Below, piece by piece: positions 16,943-25,147 of a stretch of 64,000 nt of DNA (its first letter is position 1; each line of letters begins with the position of its first letter). The DNA comes from Pseudaquabacterium terrae. Lineage in GTDB: Bacteria > Pseudomonadota > Gammaproteobacteria > Burkholderiales > Burkholderiaceae_C. The stretch lies in the NCBI RefSeq assembly GCF_013266755.1, contig NZ_JABRWJ010000010.1:186001-250000 (forward strand). The letters run 5' to 3'. The notes under the pieces are model-generated. The model was not told the origin of the DNA, searched no databases, and worked only from the letters and a program-made list of their open reading frames with translations. A program made the position numbers and the translations under genes.

Positions 16943-17845
16943 TCAGCCGGCGAACGCGTTCGCCGGCAGGCCGGTCGTATCGGTGTCGATCGCGAACAAC
17001 GCGCCGGCCTGCGGCTCGGCGGCGAGTTGCGCCGGATCCAGCCCGAAGCGGGCGCTGGTGATGAACAGCGTGCGCAGCGCCGCGCCGCCGAAGGCGACGT
17101 TGGTGATGTGCGACGCGGGCAAGGGCACGCGCAGCAGCTCCGCGGCCGTGTCCGGGTCGTGGCAGCTCACGCAGGCGGCGCCCCAGTGCGCAATCCACAG
17201 GCGGCCTTCGGCGTCCGTCGTCATGCCGTCCGGGTAGCCGTCGTCGGGATCGAAACGCAGCCACAGGCGGGGCCGGGTGATCCGGCCGCTGCCGGGATCG
17301 ACGTCAAACGCCCAGACCGCGCGCTCCACCGTGTGATTGACGTACAGCGTGCGGCCGTCGAGCGACCACGTCGGGCCGTTGGTCACCGCCCAGCCGAGGT
17401 CTGCCGCGCGAACGGCGCGGCCATCGGCGCCGTAGCAGTAGAGCGCGCCCGTGGGGGCGCGGCAGTCGAAATCCATGCTGCCGGCCCAGAAGCGGCCGGC
17501 GGGGTCGCACTTGCCGTCGTTGAAGCGGTTGCCGGTGCGCTCGGGCTCCGGCTGGTGCAGGCGCTCGAGCCGGCCGCTGTCGGGGTCGAAGAGCGCCAGC
17601 CCGCGGCGCAGCGCGACGGCCAGGCCCGGACGGTCCTGCCGTTCGGCCACGGCCGAGACCGTCTCGTCGAAGTGCCATTGGCGGCGCTCGCCGCCGTTCG
17701 CATCGCAGCGGTAGAGCGTGTGGCCCAGGATGTCGACCCAATACAGCGCCTGCTCGCGCTCGGACCAGCAGGTGCCTTCGCCGAGCGTGGCGGCGGCGTC
17801 CCACAGGCAGCGCAGCGGCGACAGCAGGCGGGGGGAGGTGGTCAT
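16943..17845 (-). CDS. SMP-30/gluconolactonase family sugar lactonase (L-arabinono-/galactonolactonase)
   Basis: A 300-residue six-bladed propeller of the regucalcin family. Metal-ligand motifs are recognisable: Glu18 in 'LGEGTCW', the Asn in 'NRFNDGKCDPAGRFWAGSMD' near 105-122, and 'DGYPDGMTTDAEGRLWIAHW' near 200-220 with the catalytic Asp. It hydrolyses an aldonolactone to the aldonic acid. It lies immediately after the dehydratase gene on the same strand (three-base gap), so the two are one operon transcribed away from the SDR dehydrogenase. The context points to L-arabinono-1,4-lactone or D-galactonolactone as substrate. Confidence 0.86.
   Translation of the reverse strand: MTTSPRLLSPLRCLWDAAATLGEGTCWSEREQALYWVDILGHTLYRCDANGGERRQWHFDETVSAVAERQDRPGLAVALRRGLALFDPDSGRLERLHQPEPERTGNRFNDGKCDPAGRFWAGSMDFDCRAPTGALYCYGADGRAVRAADLGWAVTNGPTWSLDGRTLYVNHTVERAVWAFDVDPGSGRITRPRLWLRFDPDDGYPDGMTTDAEGRLWIAHWGAACVSCHDPDTAAELLRVPLPASHITNVAFGGAALRTLFITSARFGLDPAQLAAEPQAGALFAIDTDTTGLPANAFAG
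16946..16967. terminator. Perfect 22-bp palindrome at the convergent end of lactonase and epimerase genes
   Basis: The 11-base arms beginning GCCGGCGAACG are perfectly self-complementary. The element overlaps the last codons of the lactonase gene and lies 30 bases past the epimerase stop, so RNA from either side could fold it. No U-tract follows, so intrinsic termination is only suggested; it could also act as an mRNA 3' end stabiliser. Confidence 0.4.
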
Positions 17846-17848
17846 GGT

Positions 17849-19570
17849 TCAGTGCGAATCGCGCGGCACCGGCGCACCGCTGCCGCCGACCAGGAAGTCG
17901 AGGTCGGCACCCAGGTGGGCCTGCTGCACGTGGTCCACGTACAGCTTGTACCAGCCGCGCTCGGGCTTGGGCGGCGCGGTCCAGTCGGCGCGGCGGCGCG
18001 CCAGTTCCTCGTCGCAAACGTCCAGGTGCAGGCGGCGGCGCGCCACGTCGAGCTCGATGACGTCGCCGTTACGCACCAGCGCCAGCGGCCCGCCCGCGGC
18101 CGCCTCGGGCGAGGTGTGCAGCACCACGGTGCCGTAGGCGGTGCCGCTCATGCGCGCGTCGCTGATGCGCACCATGTCGGTGATGCCCTTGCGCAGCACC
18201 TTCGGCGGCAACGGCATGTTGCCGACCTCGGCCATGCCCGGGTAGCCGCGCGGGCCGCAGTTCTTCAGCACCATCACGCAGGTCTCGTCGATGTCCAGCG
18301 CCTCGTCGTCGATGCACGCGTGGAACTCCTCGATGCTCTCGAACACCACGGCGCGGCCGCGGTGCTTCAGCAAGTGCTCCGAGGCCGCCGAAGGCTTGAT
18401 CACCGCACCGTCGGGCGCCAGGTTGCCGCGCAGCACGGCGATGCCGGCGGCGGGCTTGAAGGGCTCGTCGTACGGCCGGATCACCTCGCGGTTCCAGCAC
18501 GGGGCCTTCTCGATGTTCTCGCCCACGGCCTTGCCGTTGACGGTCAGCGCGTCGGTGTGCAGCAGGTGGCGGATCTCGCGCATCACCGCGGGCAGCCCGC
18601 CGGCGTAGAAGAAGTCCTCCATCAGGAAGCGGCCCGAGGGCTGCAGGTCGACGAGGCAGGGCACCTCGGCACCCAGGCGGTCCCAGTCGTCGAGCGTCAG
18701 CTGCACGCCCATGCGGCCGGCCACGGCGAGCAGGTGGATCACCGCATTGGTCGAGCCGCCGATCGCCGCGTTGGTGCGGATCGCGTTCTCGAAGGCGGCG
18801 CGCGACAGGATCTTCGACATGCGCAGGTCTTCGTTGACCATCTCGACGATGCGCCGGCCCGTCAGCTGCGCGAGGCGGTTGCGCCGCGTGTCGGCCGCGG
18901 GGATGGCCGCGTTCTCGGGCAGCGCCATGCCCAGCGCCTCGACCATCGAGGCCATCGTCGAGGCGGTGCCCATCGTCATGCAGCTGCCCTTGGAGCGGTG
19001 CATGCAGCTTTCGGCCTCGGTGAACTCATCCATCGTCATCTCGCCGGCGCGCACCATCTCGCTCATCTGCCACACGCCGGTGCCCGAGCCGATGTCCTTG
19101 CCGCGGAACTTGCCGTTGAGCATCGGGCCGCCGGACAGGCCGATCGTCGGCAGGTCGCAGCTCGCCGCGCCCATCAGCAGCGCCGGCGTCGTCTTGTCGC
19201 AGCCCATCAGCAGCACGACACCGTCGATCGGATTGCCGCGGATCGATTCCTCGACGTCCATGCTGGCGAGGTTGCGGAACAGCATCGCGGTGGGCCGCAG
19301 CTGCGTCTCGCCCAGCGACATCACCGGGAACTCCAGCGGAAAGCCGCCGGCCTCGTAGACGCCGCGCTTGACGAACTCGGCCAGCTCGCGGAAGTGGCCG
19401 TTGCACGGCGTCAGCTCGCTCCACGTGTTGCAGATGCCGATGACCGGGCGGCCGTCGAGCAGGTCATGCGGGTAGCCCTGGTTCTTGATCCAGCTGCGGT
19501 GCACGAAACCGTCGCGATCGGTCCTGCCGAACCAGGCCTGGCTGCGGCGGAACGGCTTCTTCGAATCCAT
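17849..19570 (-). CDS. L-arabonate dehydratase-type IlvD/Edd protein
   Basis: A 573-residue Fe-S dehydratase of the IlvD/Edd family, subgroup of pentonate and D-galactonate/L-arabinonate/D-fuconate dehydratases. Cys56 ('LTPCNGH'), Cys124 ('LLMGCDKTTPA') and Cys197 ('KGSCMTMGTAST') have the spacing of the cluster ligands known for Rhizobium L-arabinonate dehydratase, and 'SDARMSGTAYGTVVLHTSPEA' holds the catalytic Ser region. It converts L-arabonate to L-2-keto-3-deoxyarabonate and may accept D-galactonate. The ATG at 19570 has an AGGAG site eight bases upstream; an earlier in-frame start would add 14 residues. Transcribed with the lactonase, divergent from the SDR gene. Confidence 0.9.
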   Translation of the reverse strand: MDSKKPFRRSQAWFGRTDRDGFVHRSWIKNQGYPHDLLDGRPVIGICNTWSELTPCNGHFRELAEFVKRGVYEAGGFPLEFPVMSLGETQLRPTAMLFRNLASMDVEESIRGNPIDGVVLLMGCDKTTPALLMGAASCDLPTIGLSGGPMLNGKFRGKDIGSGTGVWQMSEMVRAGEMTMDEFTEAESCMHRSKGSCMTMGTASTMASMVEALGMALPENAAIPAADTRRNRLAQLTGRRIVEMVNEDLRMSKILSRAAFENAIRTNAAIGGSTNAVIHLLAVAGRMGVQLTLDDWDRLGAEVPCLVDLQPSGRFLMEDFFYAGGLPAVMREIRHLLHTDALTVNGKAVGENIEKAPCWNREVIRPYDEPFKPAAGIAVLRGNLAPDGAVIKPSAASEHLLKHRGRAVVFESIEEFHACIDDEALDIDETCVMVLKNCGPRGYPGMAEVGNMPLPPKVLRKGITDMVRISDARMSGTAYGTVVLHTSPEAAAGGPLALVRNGDVIELDVARRRLHLDVCDEELARRRADWTAPPKPERGWYKLYVDHVQQAHLGADLDFLVGGSGAPVPRDSH

Positions 19571-19613
19571 GAGCTCTCCTGGCACTTGACGGCCGCGAGC
19601 ATATCGCCGCACA

Positions 19614-19623
19614 CTGATATCAG
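19614..19623. promoter_or_regulatory. Candidate operator in the AT-rich dehydratase/SDR divergent promoter
   Basis: CTGATATCAG is a perfect 10-bp palindrome within a 110-bp region whose core (19608-19675) is far AT-richer than its surroundings. The region must hold promoters for both the dehydratase-lactonase operon and the SDR gene. A similar short dyad occurs upstream of the LysR/gguC pair at 21490. A sugar-responsive regulator such as the GbpR-like LysR or the lost LacI/ROK proteins could bind here; this is inference. Confidence 0.35.
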
Positions 19624-19682
19624 AAAAATAACGAAATCAACTAGTGACATACACGTTTAGATATACAGACACGGAGAACCGC

Positions 19683-20459
19683 ATGCCCGCGCCCGCCGCC
19701 CCCACCTCGTACCCCAGCCTGAAGGGCCGCCGCGTGTTCGTCACCGGAGGCGGCTCGGGCATCGGCGAAGCCATCGTCGAAGCCTTCGCCGTGCAGGGGG
19801 CGCAGGTCGCCTTCATCGACGTGGCGGAAGAGGCCAGTGCCGCGCTGGCGCAGCGGCTGGCGGCCGCGGGCCTGCCCAAGCCCTGGTGGGCGCGATGCGA
19901 CGTGCGCGACCTGGACGCGCTGCGGCGCAGCCTCGCCGAGGCGGCCGCCGCGGTGGGCGACTTCCACGTGCTGGTGAACAACGTGGCGAGCGACGAGCGC
20001 CACGCGTTCGAGGACGTCACGCCCGAGTATTGGGACGAGCGCATGGCGCTGAACCAGCGCCCGGCCTTCTTCGCGATCCAGTCGGTGGTGCCCGGCATGC
20101 AGCGGCTGGGCGGCGGCGCGATCGTCAACCTGGGCTCCTCGGGCTGGCAGCTGAAGGAGGGCGCGTACCCGTGCTACGCGATCGCCAAGTCCTCGGTGAA
20201 CGGGCTCACGCGCGGCCTGGCCAAGCCGCTCGGCGCCCACGGCATCCGCATCAACACGGTCACGCCCGGCTGGGTGATGACCGAGCGGCAGGTGAAGCTG
20301 TGGCTGACGCCCGAGGGCGAGGCCGCGCTCGAGCGCAACCAGTGCCTGAGCGACCGGCTGGCGCCGCGCGACATCGCGGCGATGGTGCTGTTCCTGGCCT
20401 CCGACGACGCGCGGCTGTGCACTGCGCAGGAGTTCAAGGTCGACGGCGGCTGGATGTGA
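19683..20459 (+). CDS. SDR-family aldose 1-dehydrogenase (arabinose/galactose type)
   Basis: A 258-residue classical short-chain dehydrogenase. 'TGGGSGIG' at 21-28 binds the cofactor, Asp46 at the end of strand 2 favours NAD, 'NNVAS' is at 99-103, and the catalytic Ser152/153, Tyr165 and Lys169 ('YAIAK') are present. The ATG at 19683 follows a GGAG site; an earlier in-frame start adds 13 residues in front of the fold. Position opposite the aldonate dehydratase and lactonase suggests it oxidises the C1 of L-arabinose or D-galactose to the lactone. The exact sugar cannot be read from the sequence. Confidence 0.82.
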   Translation: MPAPAAPTSYPSLKGRRVFVTGGGSGIGEAIVEAFAVQGAQVAFIDVAEEASAALAQRLAAAGLPKPWWARCDVRDLDALRRSLAEAAAAVGDFHVLVNNVASDERHAFEDVTPEYWDERMALNQRPAFFAIQSVVPGMQRLGGGAIVNLGSSGWQLKEGAYPCYAIAKSSVNGLTRGLAKPLGAHGIRINTVTPGWVMTERQVKLWLTPEGEAALERNQCLSDRLAPRDIAAMVLFLASDDARLCTAQEFKVDGGWM

Positions 20460-20495
20460 ACCGGCGGCCCGGGTGGCGGCGCGCCCGGCGCTGCC

Positions 20496-21461
20496 TCACG
20501 GCGCGGCGTCGAGCGTGATGCCGTACGCCGCCAGCGCGGCCTTGCGCAGCGCCTCGAGCATCGCCTTGCCGCCCGGCGACAACAGGCGGTCGGTGCGCGT
20601 GATGAGGCCGAAGCTGTCCATCTTGCAGGGCAGGTGGATCGGCAGCAGGGCGACCATGCCGTGCTCGGCGTAATAACGTGCGACATCGGTGGCCACCACC
20701 GCCAGCAGGTCGCTGCGCTGCAGCATGCGCGTGATGAACAGCAGCGCGGTGGTCTCGATCAGGTTGCCCGGCGGCTCGAGCCCTTCCTCCTGGAACATCA
20801 GCTCGAAGCGGTGGCGCAGCACGCTGCCCACCGGCGGCACGATCCAGCCCGCACCCACCAGGTCGCGCAGGCCCAGGCGCGCCACCGACAGCAGCGGGTG
20901 TCCGGGCCGCGCCACCGCGGACACCGGTTCTTCCACCAGCGACTGGTAGCGCAGCGCGCGCTTGTCGTGGGTCTCGAACAGGCGCCCGACCACCATGTCG
21001 AGCTTGCCCTGCTGCAGGCGCTCCATCAGCACATCGCTGGTCTCGATCTGGAGCGCAACGCGCAGGTTCGGATGCGCCTGCTTCACCAGCGCGATCGCCG
21101 CCGGCAGCAGCGTCATGCCCGGGGCGGTGATCGCGCCGATGCTGACCTGCCCGAGCCGGCCGGCCTTCAGCGCCTCGATCTCGTCATGCGCCTGCGACAG
21201 GCTGGCCAGCGCCATGCGGGCGTGGCGGATCATCGCCTCGCCGTACCAGGTCGGCCGCATGCCGCGCGGCAGACGCTCGAACAGCGACGCGCCCAGCGCG
21301 TCCTCCAGGTCCTTCAGCAGCTTCGAGGCCGCGGGCTGGGTCATGTTCAGCACCTGCGCCGCGCGATGGATGTTGCCTTCCTCCTCCATCGCCACCAGCA
21401 GCAGCAACTGGCGCGTCTTCAGGCGCGCGCGGATGAACCAGTGGGTGTACGGAGCGGGCAT
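20496..21461 (-). CDS. gbpR: GbpR-like LysR-family regulator of sugar genes
   Basis: A 321-residue LysR regulator starting 'MPAPYTHWFIRARLKTRQL', with the helix-turn-helix at about 25-60 ('GNIHRAAQVLNMTQPAASKLL') and a co-inducer domain from 95. The long N-terminal lead before the helix-turn-helix and 'RARLKTRQLLLLVAMEEEGNIHRAA' are typical of GbpR, which in Agrobacterium controls the galactose/arabinose-binding protein ChvE. It is divergent from gguC and the chvE-gguAB genes, supporting that role. The symbol is given by similarity and context. Confidence 0.78.
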   Translation of the reverse strand: MPAPYTHWFIRARLKTRQLLLLVAMEEEGNIHRAAQVLNMTQPAASKLLKDLEDALGASLFERLPRGMRPTWYGEAMIRHARMALASLSQAHDEIEALKAGRLGQVSIGAITAPGMTLLPAAIALVKQAHPNLRVALQIETSDVLMERLQQGKLDMVVGRLFETHDKRALRYQSLVEEPVSAVARPGHPLLSVARLGLRDLVGAGWIVPPVGSVLRHRFELMFQEEGLEPPGNLIETTALLFITRMLQRSDLLAVVATDVARYYAEHGMVALLPIHLPCKMDSFGLITRTDRLLSPGGKAMLEALRKAALAAYGITLDAAP

Positions 21462-21489
21462 CGTTCAGGGCTCTGAATCAGGTATGCCA

Positions 21490-21504
21490 GATCGTATATC
21501 GATC
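21490..21504. promoter_or_regulatory. Candidate LysR operator between gbpR-like gene and gguC
   Basis: GATCGTATATCGATC is an interrupted palindrome (GATCG-5-CGATC) containing the T-N11-A spacing of LysR sites. It sits 28 bases upstream of the LysR start in an AT-rich stretch (21470-21545) that also supplies the gguC promoter. Autoregulation plus activation of the sugar operon would be the normal arrangement; binding is inferred. Confidence 0.4.
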
Positions 21505-21605
21505 ATTGCTCAATATCTATTGGTTAGTTATCGGGTGACTTCGTAGGATGCGCCGCGAGAGCACCCCGGCCGGCCGCAGCCGCGCCCGACCCCGCAGGAG
21601 ACACG

Positions 21606-22610
21606 ATGCGACTGATCCAGTACCTCGATGCGCAAAGCCGCCAACGCGTGGCCGTCACGGCCGGCCGCGGCGAGCCGGTGCGTTCGATCGAGGGCTTCGA
21701 CAGCAGCTACGCGCTGGCGCTGGCCGCGCTGCAGGCGCGCACGCCGCTGCAGGACTTCGTCGAGGGCCTGCCAATGCAGGCGGGCAACGAGAGCTGCGCC
21801 GAGTTGCTGGCGCAAGGCCGCGTGCTGCCGCCGCTGACGCACCCGGATCCGGCGCGCTGCCTGGTCAGCGGCACCGGCCTGACCCACCTGGGCAGCGCCG
21901 CGACGCGCGATGCGATGCACCACAAGCTCAGCGGTGACGAAGCGGCGCTGTCGGACTCGATGCGCATGTTCAAGTGGGGCGTCGAAGGCGGCCGCCCCAC
22001 TGGTGAATCCGCCGGCGTGCAGCCCGAGTGGTTCTACAAGGGCGACGGCAGCATCGTCGCCGCGCCGGGTGCGGCGCTTCAGTCGCCCGCGTTCGCGCTC
22101 GACGGCGGCGAAGAGCCCGAGCTGGTGGGCCTGTACGTCATCGGTCCCGACGGCCGCCCCGCGCGCCTGGGCTTCGCCATCGGCAACGAGTTCTCCGACC
22201 ACATCACCGAGCGCCAGAACTACCTGTACCTCGCGCATTCGAAGCTGCGGCCCTGCGCCGTGGGACCCGAGCTGCGCTTAGGCGCGCTGCCGGACGACCT
22301 GCGCGGCAGCAGCCGCATCCGCCGCGGCGCCGAGCTGGTGTGGGAGAAGCCTTTCGTGACCGGCGATGCCAACATGTGCCATTCGCTGGCCAACCTGGAG
22401 TTCCATCACTTCAAGTACGCGGCCCACCGTCGGCCGGGTGACGTGCACCTGCACTTCTTCGGCACCGCGACGCTGAGCTTCGCCGACGGCGTGCAGGTGC
22501 AGCCGGGCGACCGCTTCGAGATCGAGCTGCCCGGCTTCGGCGAGCCGCTGGTCAACCCGCTCGCGGCGGAGCCGACCGGCTTCGCCCTCGGCGACGTGCA
22601 CGCGCTGTAA
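21606..22610 (+). CDS. gguC: GguC / AraD1-family FAH-fold protein
   Basis: A 334-residue protein of the GguC/AraD1 group, a branch of the fumarylacetoacetate-hydrolase fold. Recognisable blocks are 'CLVSGTGLTHLGSA' near 80, 'QPEWFYKGDGSIV' near 140, 'GNEFSDH' near 196 and 'GDVHLHFFGTATLSF' near 278. Related proteins are annotated either as GguC of unknown function (after Agrobacterium) or as candidate L-2-keto-3-deoxyarabonate dehydratases (AraD1) of the oxidative arabinose pathway. Here it sits directly before ketoglutarate-semialdehyde dehydrogenase, and no DapA-type dehydratase is present, so it is the best candidate for that step. The reaction is inferred. Confidence 0.8.
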   Translation: MRLIQYLDAQSRQRVAVTAGRGEPVRSIEGFDSSYALALAALQARTPLQDFVEGLPMQAGNESCAELLAQGRVLPPLTHPDPARCLVSGTGLTHLGSAATRDAMHHKLSGDEAALSDSMRMFKWGVEGGRPTGESAGVQPEWFYKGDGSIVAAPGAALQSPAFALDGGEEPELVGLYVIGPDGRPARLGFAIGNEFSDHITERQNYLYLAHSKLRPCAVGPELRLGALPDDLRGSSRIRRGAELVWEKPFVTGDANMCHSLANLEFHHFKYAAHRRPGDVHLHFFGTATLSFADGVQVQPGDRFEIELPGFGEPLVNPLAAEPTGFALGDVHAL

Positions 22611-22690
22611 TGAACATGCCCCCAAGCTCGCTTCGCTCGCGGCCCCCCGAGGGGGCGCGTCAGTGCCTACGGGCGGCCGGGCGCCACTGA
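22610..22690 (+). repeat. GC-rich intergenic repeat carrying a 26-codon bridging frame
   Basis: The gap between gguC and the aldehyde dehydrogenase holds an element with the CCCCC...GGGGG dyad (ccccccgaggggg, 22643-22655) and the 'aagctcgcttcgctcgcgg' block seen repeatedly in betaproteobacterial genomes. It contains an open frame: its ATG overlaps the gguC stop as TAATG and its TGA at 22688-22690 is one base before the next ATG. The 26-residue product is Arg/Pro-rich and unlike any known family. No ribosome site precedes the aldehyde dehydrogenase other than this element, so translational coupling through it is possible. Confidence 0.55.
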
Positions 22691-22691
22691 C

Positions 22692-24125
22692 ATGGCAGCA
22701 CTCAAGCACTTCATCAACGGCCGCTGGGAGACCGGCGTCACGCTCGGCTCCAGCGAGAACCCGTCCGACCTGTCGGACACCGTGGCCGAGTTCGCGCGCG
22801 CCGATGCCGCGCAGACCGAGGCCGCCATCCGCGCGGCAGCCGATGCGCGCGAGGACTGGGCCCACAGCACGCCGCAGCGCCGCTTCGAGGTGCTGGATGC
22901 GATCGGCAGCGAGATCCTGGCGCGCAAGGAGGAGCTCGGCCGGCTGCTGTCGCGCGAGGAGGGCAAGACGCTGCCCGAAGGCGTCGGCGAGGCGGCGCGC
23001 GCCGGCCAGATCTTCAAGTTCTTCGCCGCCGAGGCGCTGCGCATCCCCGGCGAGAAGCTGGCTTCGGTGCGGCCCGGCGTGGAGGTGGACGTCACGCGCG
23101 AGCCGGTGGGCGTGATCGGGCTGATCGCGCCGTGGAACTTCCCGCTGGCCATTCCCGCCTGGAAGATCGCGCCGGCGCTGGCCTACGGCAACACGGTGGT
23201 CTTCAAGCCCGCCGAGCTGGTGCCCGCCTGCGCCGCGGCGCTGGCCGAGATCATCAGCCGCGCCGGCCTGCCCGCGGGCGTGTTCAACCTGGTGATGGGC
23301 AGCGGGCGACTGGTGGGGCAGACCATCGTCGACAGCCCGCTGGTCGATGCGATCAGCTTCACCGGTTCGGTGTCCGTCGGCCAAGGGCTGCTGAAGTCCG
23401 CGGCGGCGCGCCAGGCGAGGGTGCAGCTCGAGATGGGCGGCAAGAACCCGCTCGTCGTGCTCGACGATGCCGAGCTCGACCGGGCGGTGGACTGCGCGGT
23501 GCAGGGCAGCTTCTTCTCGACCGGGCAGCGCTGCACGGCGTCGAGCCGGATCATCGTCACGCCGGGCATCTTCGACCGCTTCGTCAGCGCGCTGCGCGAG
23601 CGCACGCGGGCGCTGGTGGTCGACCATGCGCTCAAGCGCGGCACGGAGATCGGCCCGGTGGTCAGCCAGGCGCAGCTCGAGCAGAACCTGTCGTACCTGG
23701 AGATCGGCCGCGCCGAAGGCGCCGAGTGGCTGGCCGGCGGCGAGCGCCTGCAGCGCGATACGCGCGGCCACTACATGAGCCCGGCGCTGTTCATCGCCGA
23801 GCCGCAGCACCGCATCGCGCGCGAGGAGATCTTCGGCCCGGTGGCCTGCGTGATCCGCGCGCAGGACTACGAGCATGCGCTGGCGCTGGCCAACGACACC
23901 CCGTTCGGCCTGTGCGCCGGCATCTGCACCGGCAGCCTGAAGCATGCCGCTCACTTCCGTCGTCATGCCCAGGTCGGCATGGTGATGGTGAACCTGCCCA
24001 CCGCCGGGGTGGACTTCCACGTGCCCTTCGGCGGACGCAAGGGTTCGAGCCACGGCCCGCGCGAGCAGGGCCGCCATGCCGTGGAGTTCTACACCACGGT
24101 CAAGACCGCCTACATCCACGCGTGA
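22692..24125 (+). CDS. 2-Oxoglutarate semialdehyde dehydrogenase (aldehyde dehydrogenase family)
   Basis: A 477-residue NAD(P)-dependent aldehyde dehydrogenase with 'IAPWNFPLAIPAWKIAPAL' near 145-163, Lys172 in 'VFKPAE', catalytic Glu247 ('LEMGGKNP') and catalytic Cys281 ('STGQRCTASSR'). The ending 'GGRKGSSHGPREQG' is typical of the KGSADH branch acting in oxidative pentose and hydroxyproline routes. It would oxidise 2-oxoglutarate semialdehyde, made from ketodeoxyarabonate, to 2-oxoglutarate. It is followed 31 bases later by the binding-protein genes, so enzymes and transporters look co-transcribed. Confidence 0.88.
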   Translation: MAALKHFINGRWETGVTLGSSENPSDLSDTVAEFARADAAQTEAAIRAAADAREDWAHSTPQRRFEVLDAIGSEILARKEELGRLLSREEGKTLPEGVGEAARAGQIFKFFAAEALRIPGEKLASVRPGVEVDVTREPVGVIGLIAPWNFPLAIPAWKIAPALAYGNTVVFKPAELVPACAAALAEIISRAGLPAGVFNLVMGSGRLVGQTIVDSPLVDAISFTGSVSVGQGLLKSAAARQARVQLEMGGKNPLVVLDDAELDRAVDCAVQGSFFSTGQRCTASSRIIVTPGIFDRFVSALRERTRALVVDHALKRGTEIGPVVSQAQLEQNLSYLEIGRAEGAEWLAGGERLQRDTRGHYMSPALFIAEPQHRIAREEIFGPVACVIRAQDYEHALALANDTPFGLCAGICTGSLKHAAHFRRHAQVGMVMVNLPTAGVDFHVPFGGRKGSSHGPREQGRHAVEFYTTVKTAYIHA

Positions 24126-24156
24126 TCACGCGCACGACAGCAGAGGAGACAAGAGC

Positions 24157-25116
24157 ATGAACATCCCACGTCGCACCGTCCTGGCCGCCACCGCGGCTGC
24201 CGCGCTCGCCAGCGCACTGCCCGCCATGGCGCAGAAGAAGATCGTGCTGGGTTTCAGCCAGATCGGCGCCGAGAGCGAATGGCGCACCGCGAACTCCGAA
24301 TCGATCAAGCAGTCGGCCAAGGACGCGGGCATCGAGCTGAAGTTCTCCGATGCGCAGCAGAAGCAGGAGAACCAGATCAAGGCCATCCGCTCGTTCATCG
24401 CGCAGAAGGTCGACGTGATCGCGTTCTCGCCGGTGGTCGAAAGCGGCTGGGGCACCGTGCTGCGCGAGGCCAAGGCGGCCAAGATCCCGGTGATCCTGAC
24501 CGACCGTGCCGTCAACGAGAAGGACGACTCGTTGTGGGTCACCTTCATGGGCTCGGACTTCGTCGAGGAAGGCCGCAAGGCCGGCCGCTGGCTGGTCGAC
24601 AAGATGAAGGACGCCAAGGGCGAGGTGAACATCGTCGAGCTGCAGGGCACGGTGGGCTCCGCGCCGGCGATCGACCGCAAGAAGGGCTTCGAGGAAATCG
24701 TCAAGGCCGATCCGAAGTTCAAGATCATCCGTTCGCAGACCGGCGACTTCACCCGCGCCAAGGGCAAGGAGGTGATGGAAGCCTTCCTGAAGGCCGAGGG
24801 CAAGAAGATCAACGTGCTCTACGCGCACAACGACGACATGGCGATCGGCGCGATCCAGGCCATCGAGGAAGCGGGCCTGAAGCCGGCGAAGGACATCGTG
24901 ATCATCTCGATCGACGCCGTGAAGGGCGCCTTCGAGGCCATGATGGCCGGCAAGCTCAACGTCAGCGTCGAGTGCAGCCCGCTGCTCGGCGGGCAGCTGA
25001 TGCAGGCCGTGAAGGACCTCAAGGCCGGCAAGACGCTGCCCAAGCGCATCGTCACGGAGGAGGGCATCTTCCCGATGGAAGTCGCCGCCAAGGAATTCCC
25101 CAAGCGCAAGTATTGA
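24157..25116 (+). CDS. ytfQ: YtfQ-like ABC sugar-binding protein
   Basis: A 319-residue periplasmic receptor of the ribose/galactose class (Peripla_BP_4). The first 27 residues are a signal peptide ('MNIPRRTVLAATAAAALASALPAMA'), with a basic start and a possible twin Arg-Arg; the mature part opens 'KKIVLGFSQIGAESEWRTANSESIKQ', typical of YtfQ, the galactofuranose receptor of E. coli. 'YAHNDDMAIGAI' near 222 and 'ECSPLLGGQL' near 273 match the family. Its cognate ATPase and permeases (ytfR, ytfT, yjfF) are separated from it by chvE-gguA-gguB. The ATG at 24157 follows an AGGAGA site. Confidence 0.87.
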   Translation: MNIPRRTVLAATAAAALASALPAMAQKKIVLGFSQIGAESEWRTANSESIKQSAKDAGIELKFSDAQQKQENQIKAIRSFIAQKVDVIAFSPVVESGWGTVLREAKAAKIPVILTDRAVNEKDDSLWVTFMGSDFVEEGRKAGRWLVDKMKDAKGEVNIVELQGTVGSAPAIDRKKGFEEIVKADPKFKIIRSQTGDFTRAKGKEVMEAFLKAEGKKINVLYAHNDDMAIGAIQAIEEAGLKPAKDIVIISIDAVKGAFEAMMAGKLNVSVECSPLLGGQLMQAVKDLKAGKTLPKRIVTEEGIFPMEVAAKEFPKRKY

Positions 25117-25147
25117 TTGAAGCGCAAGCACCGATCAGGAGACGTTG

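Noticed and set aside
16919-19660. Plus-strand 913-codon frame antisense to the lactonase and dehydratase
   Set aside because: Antisense shadow of strongly conserved enzymes; no ribosome site and no recognisable domains.
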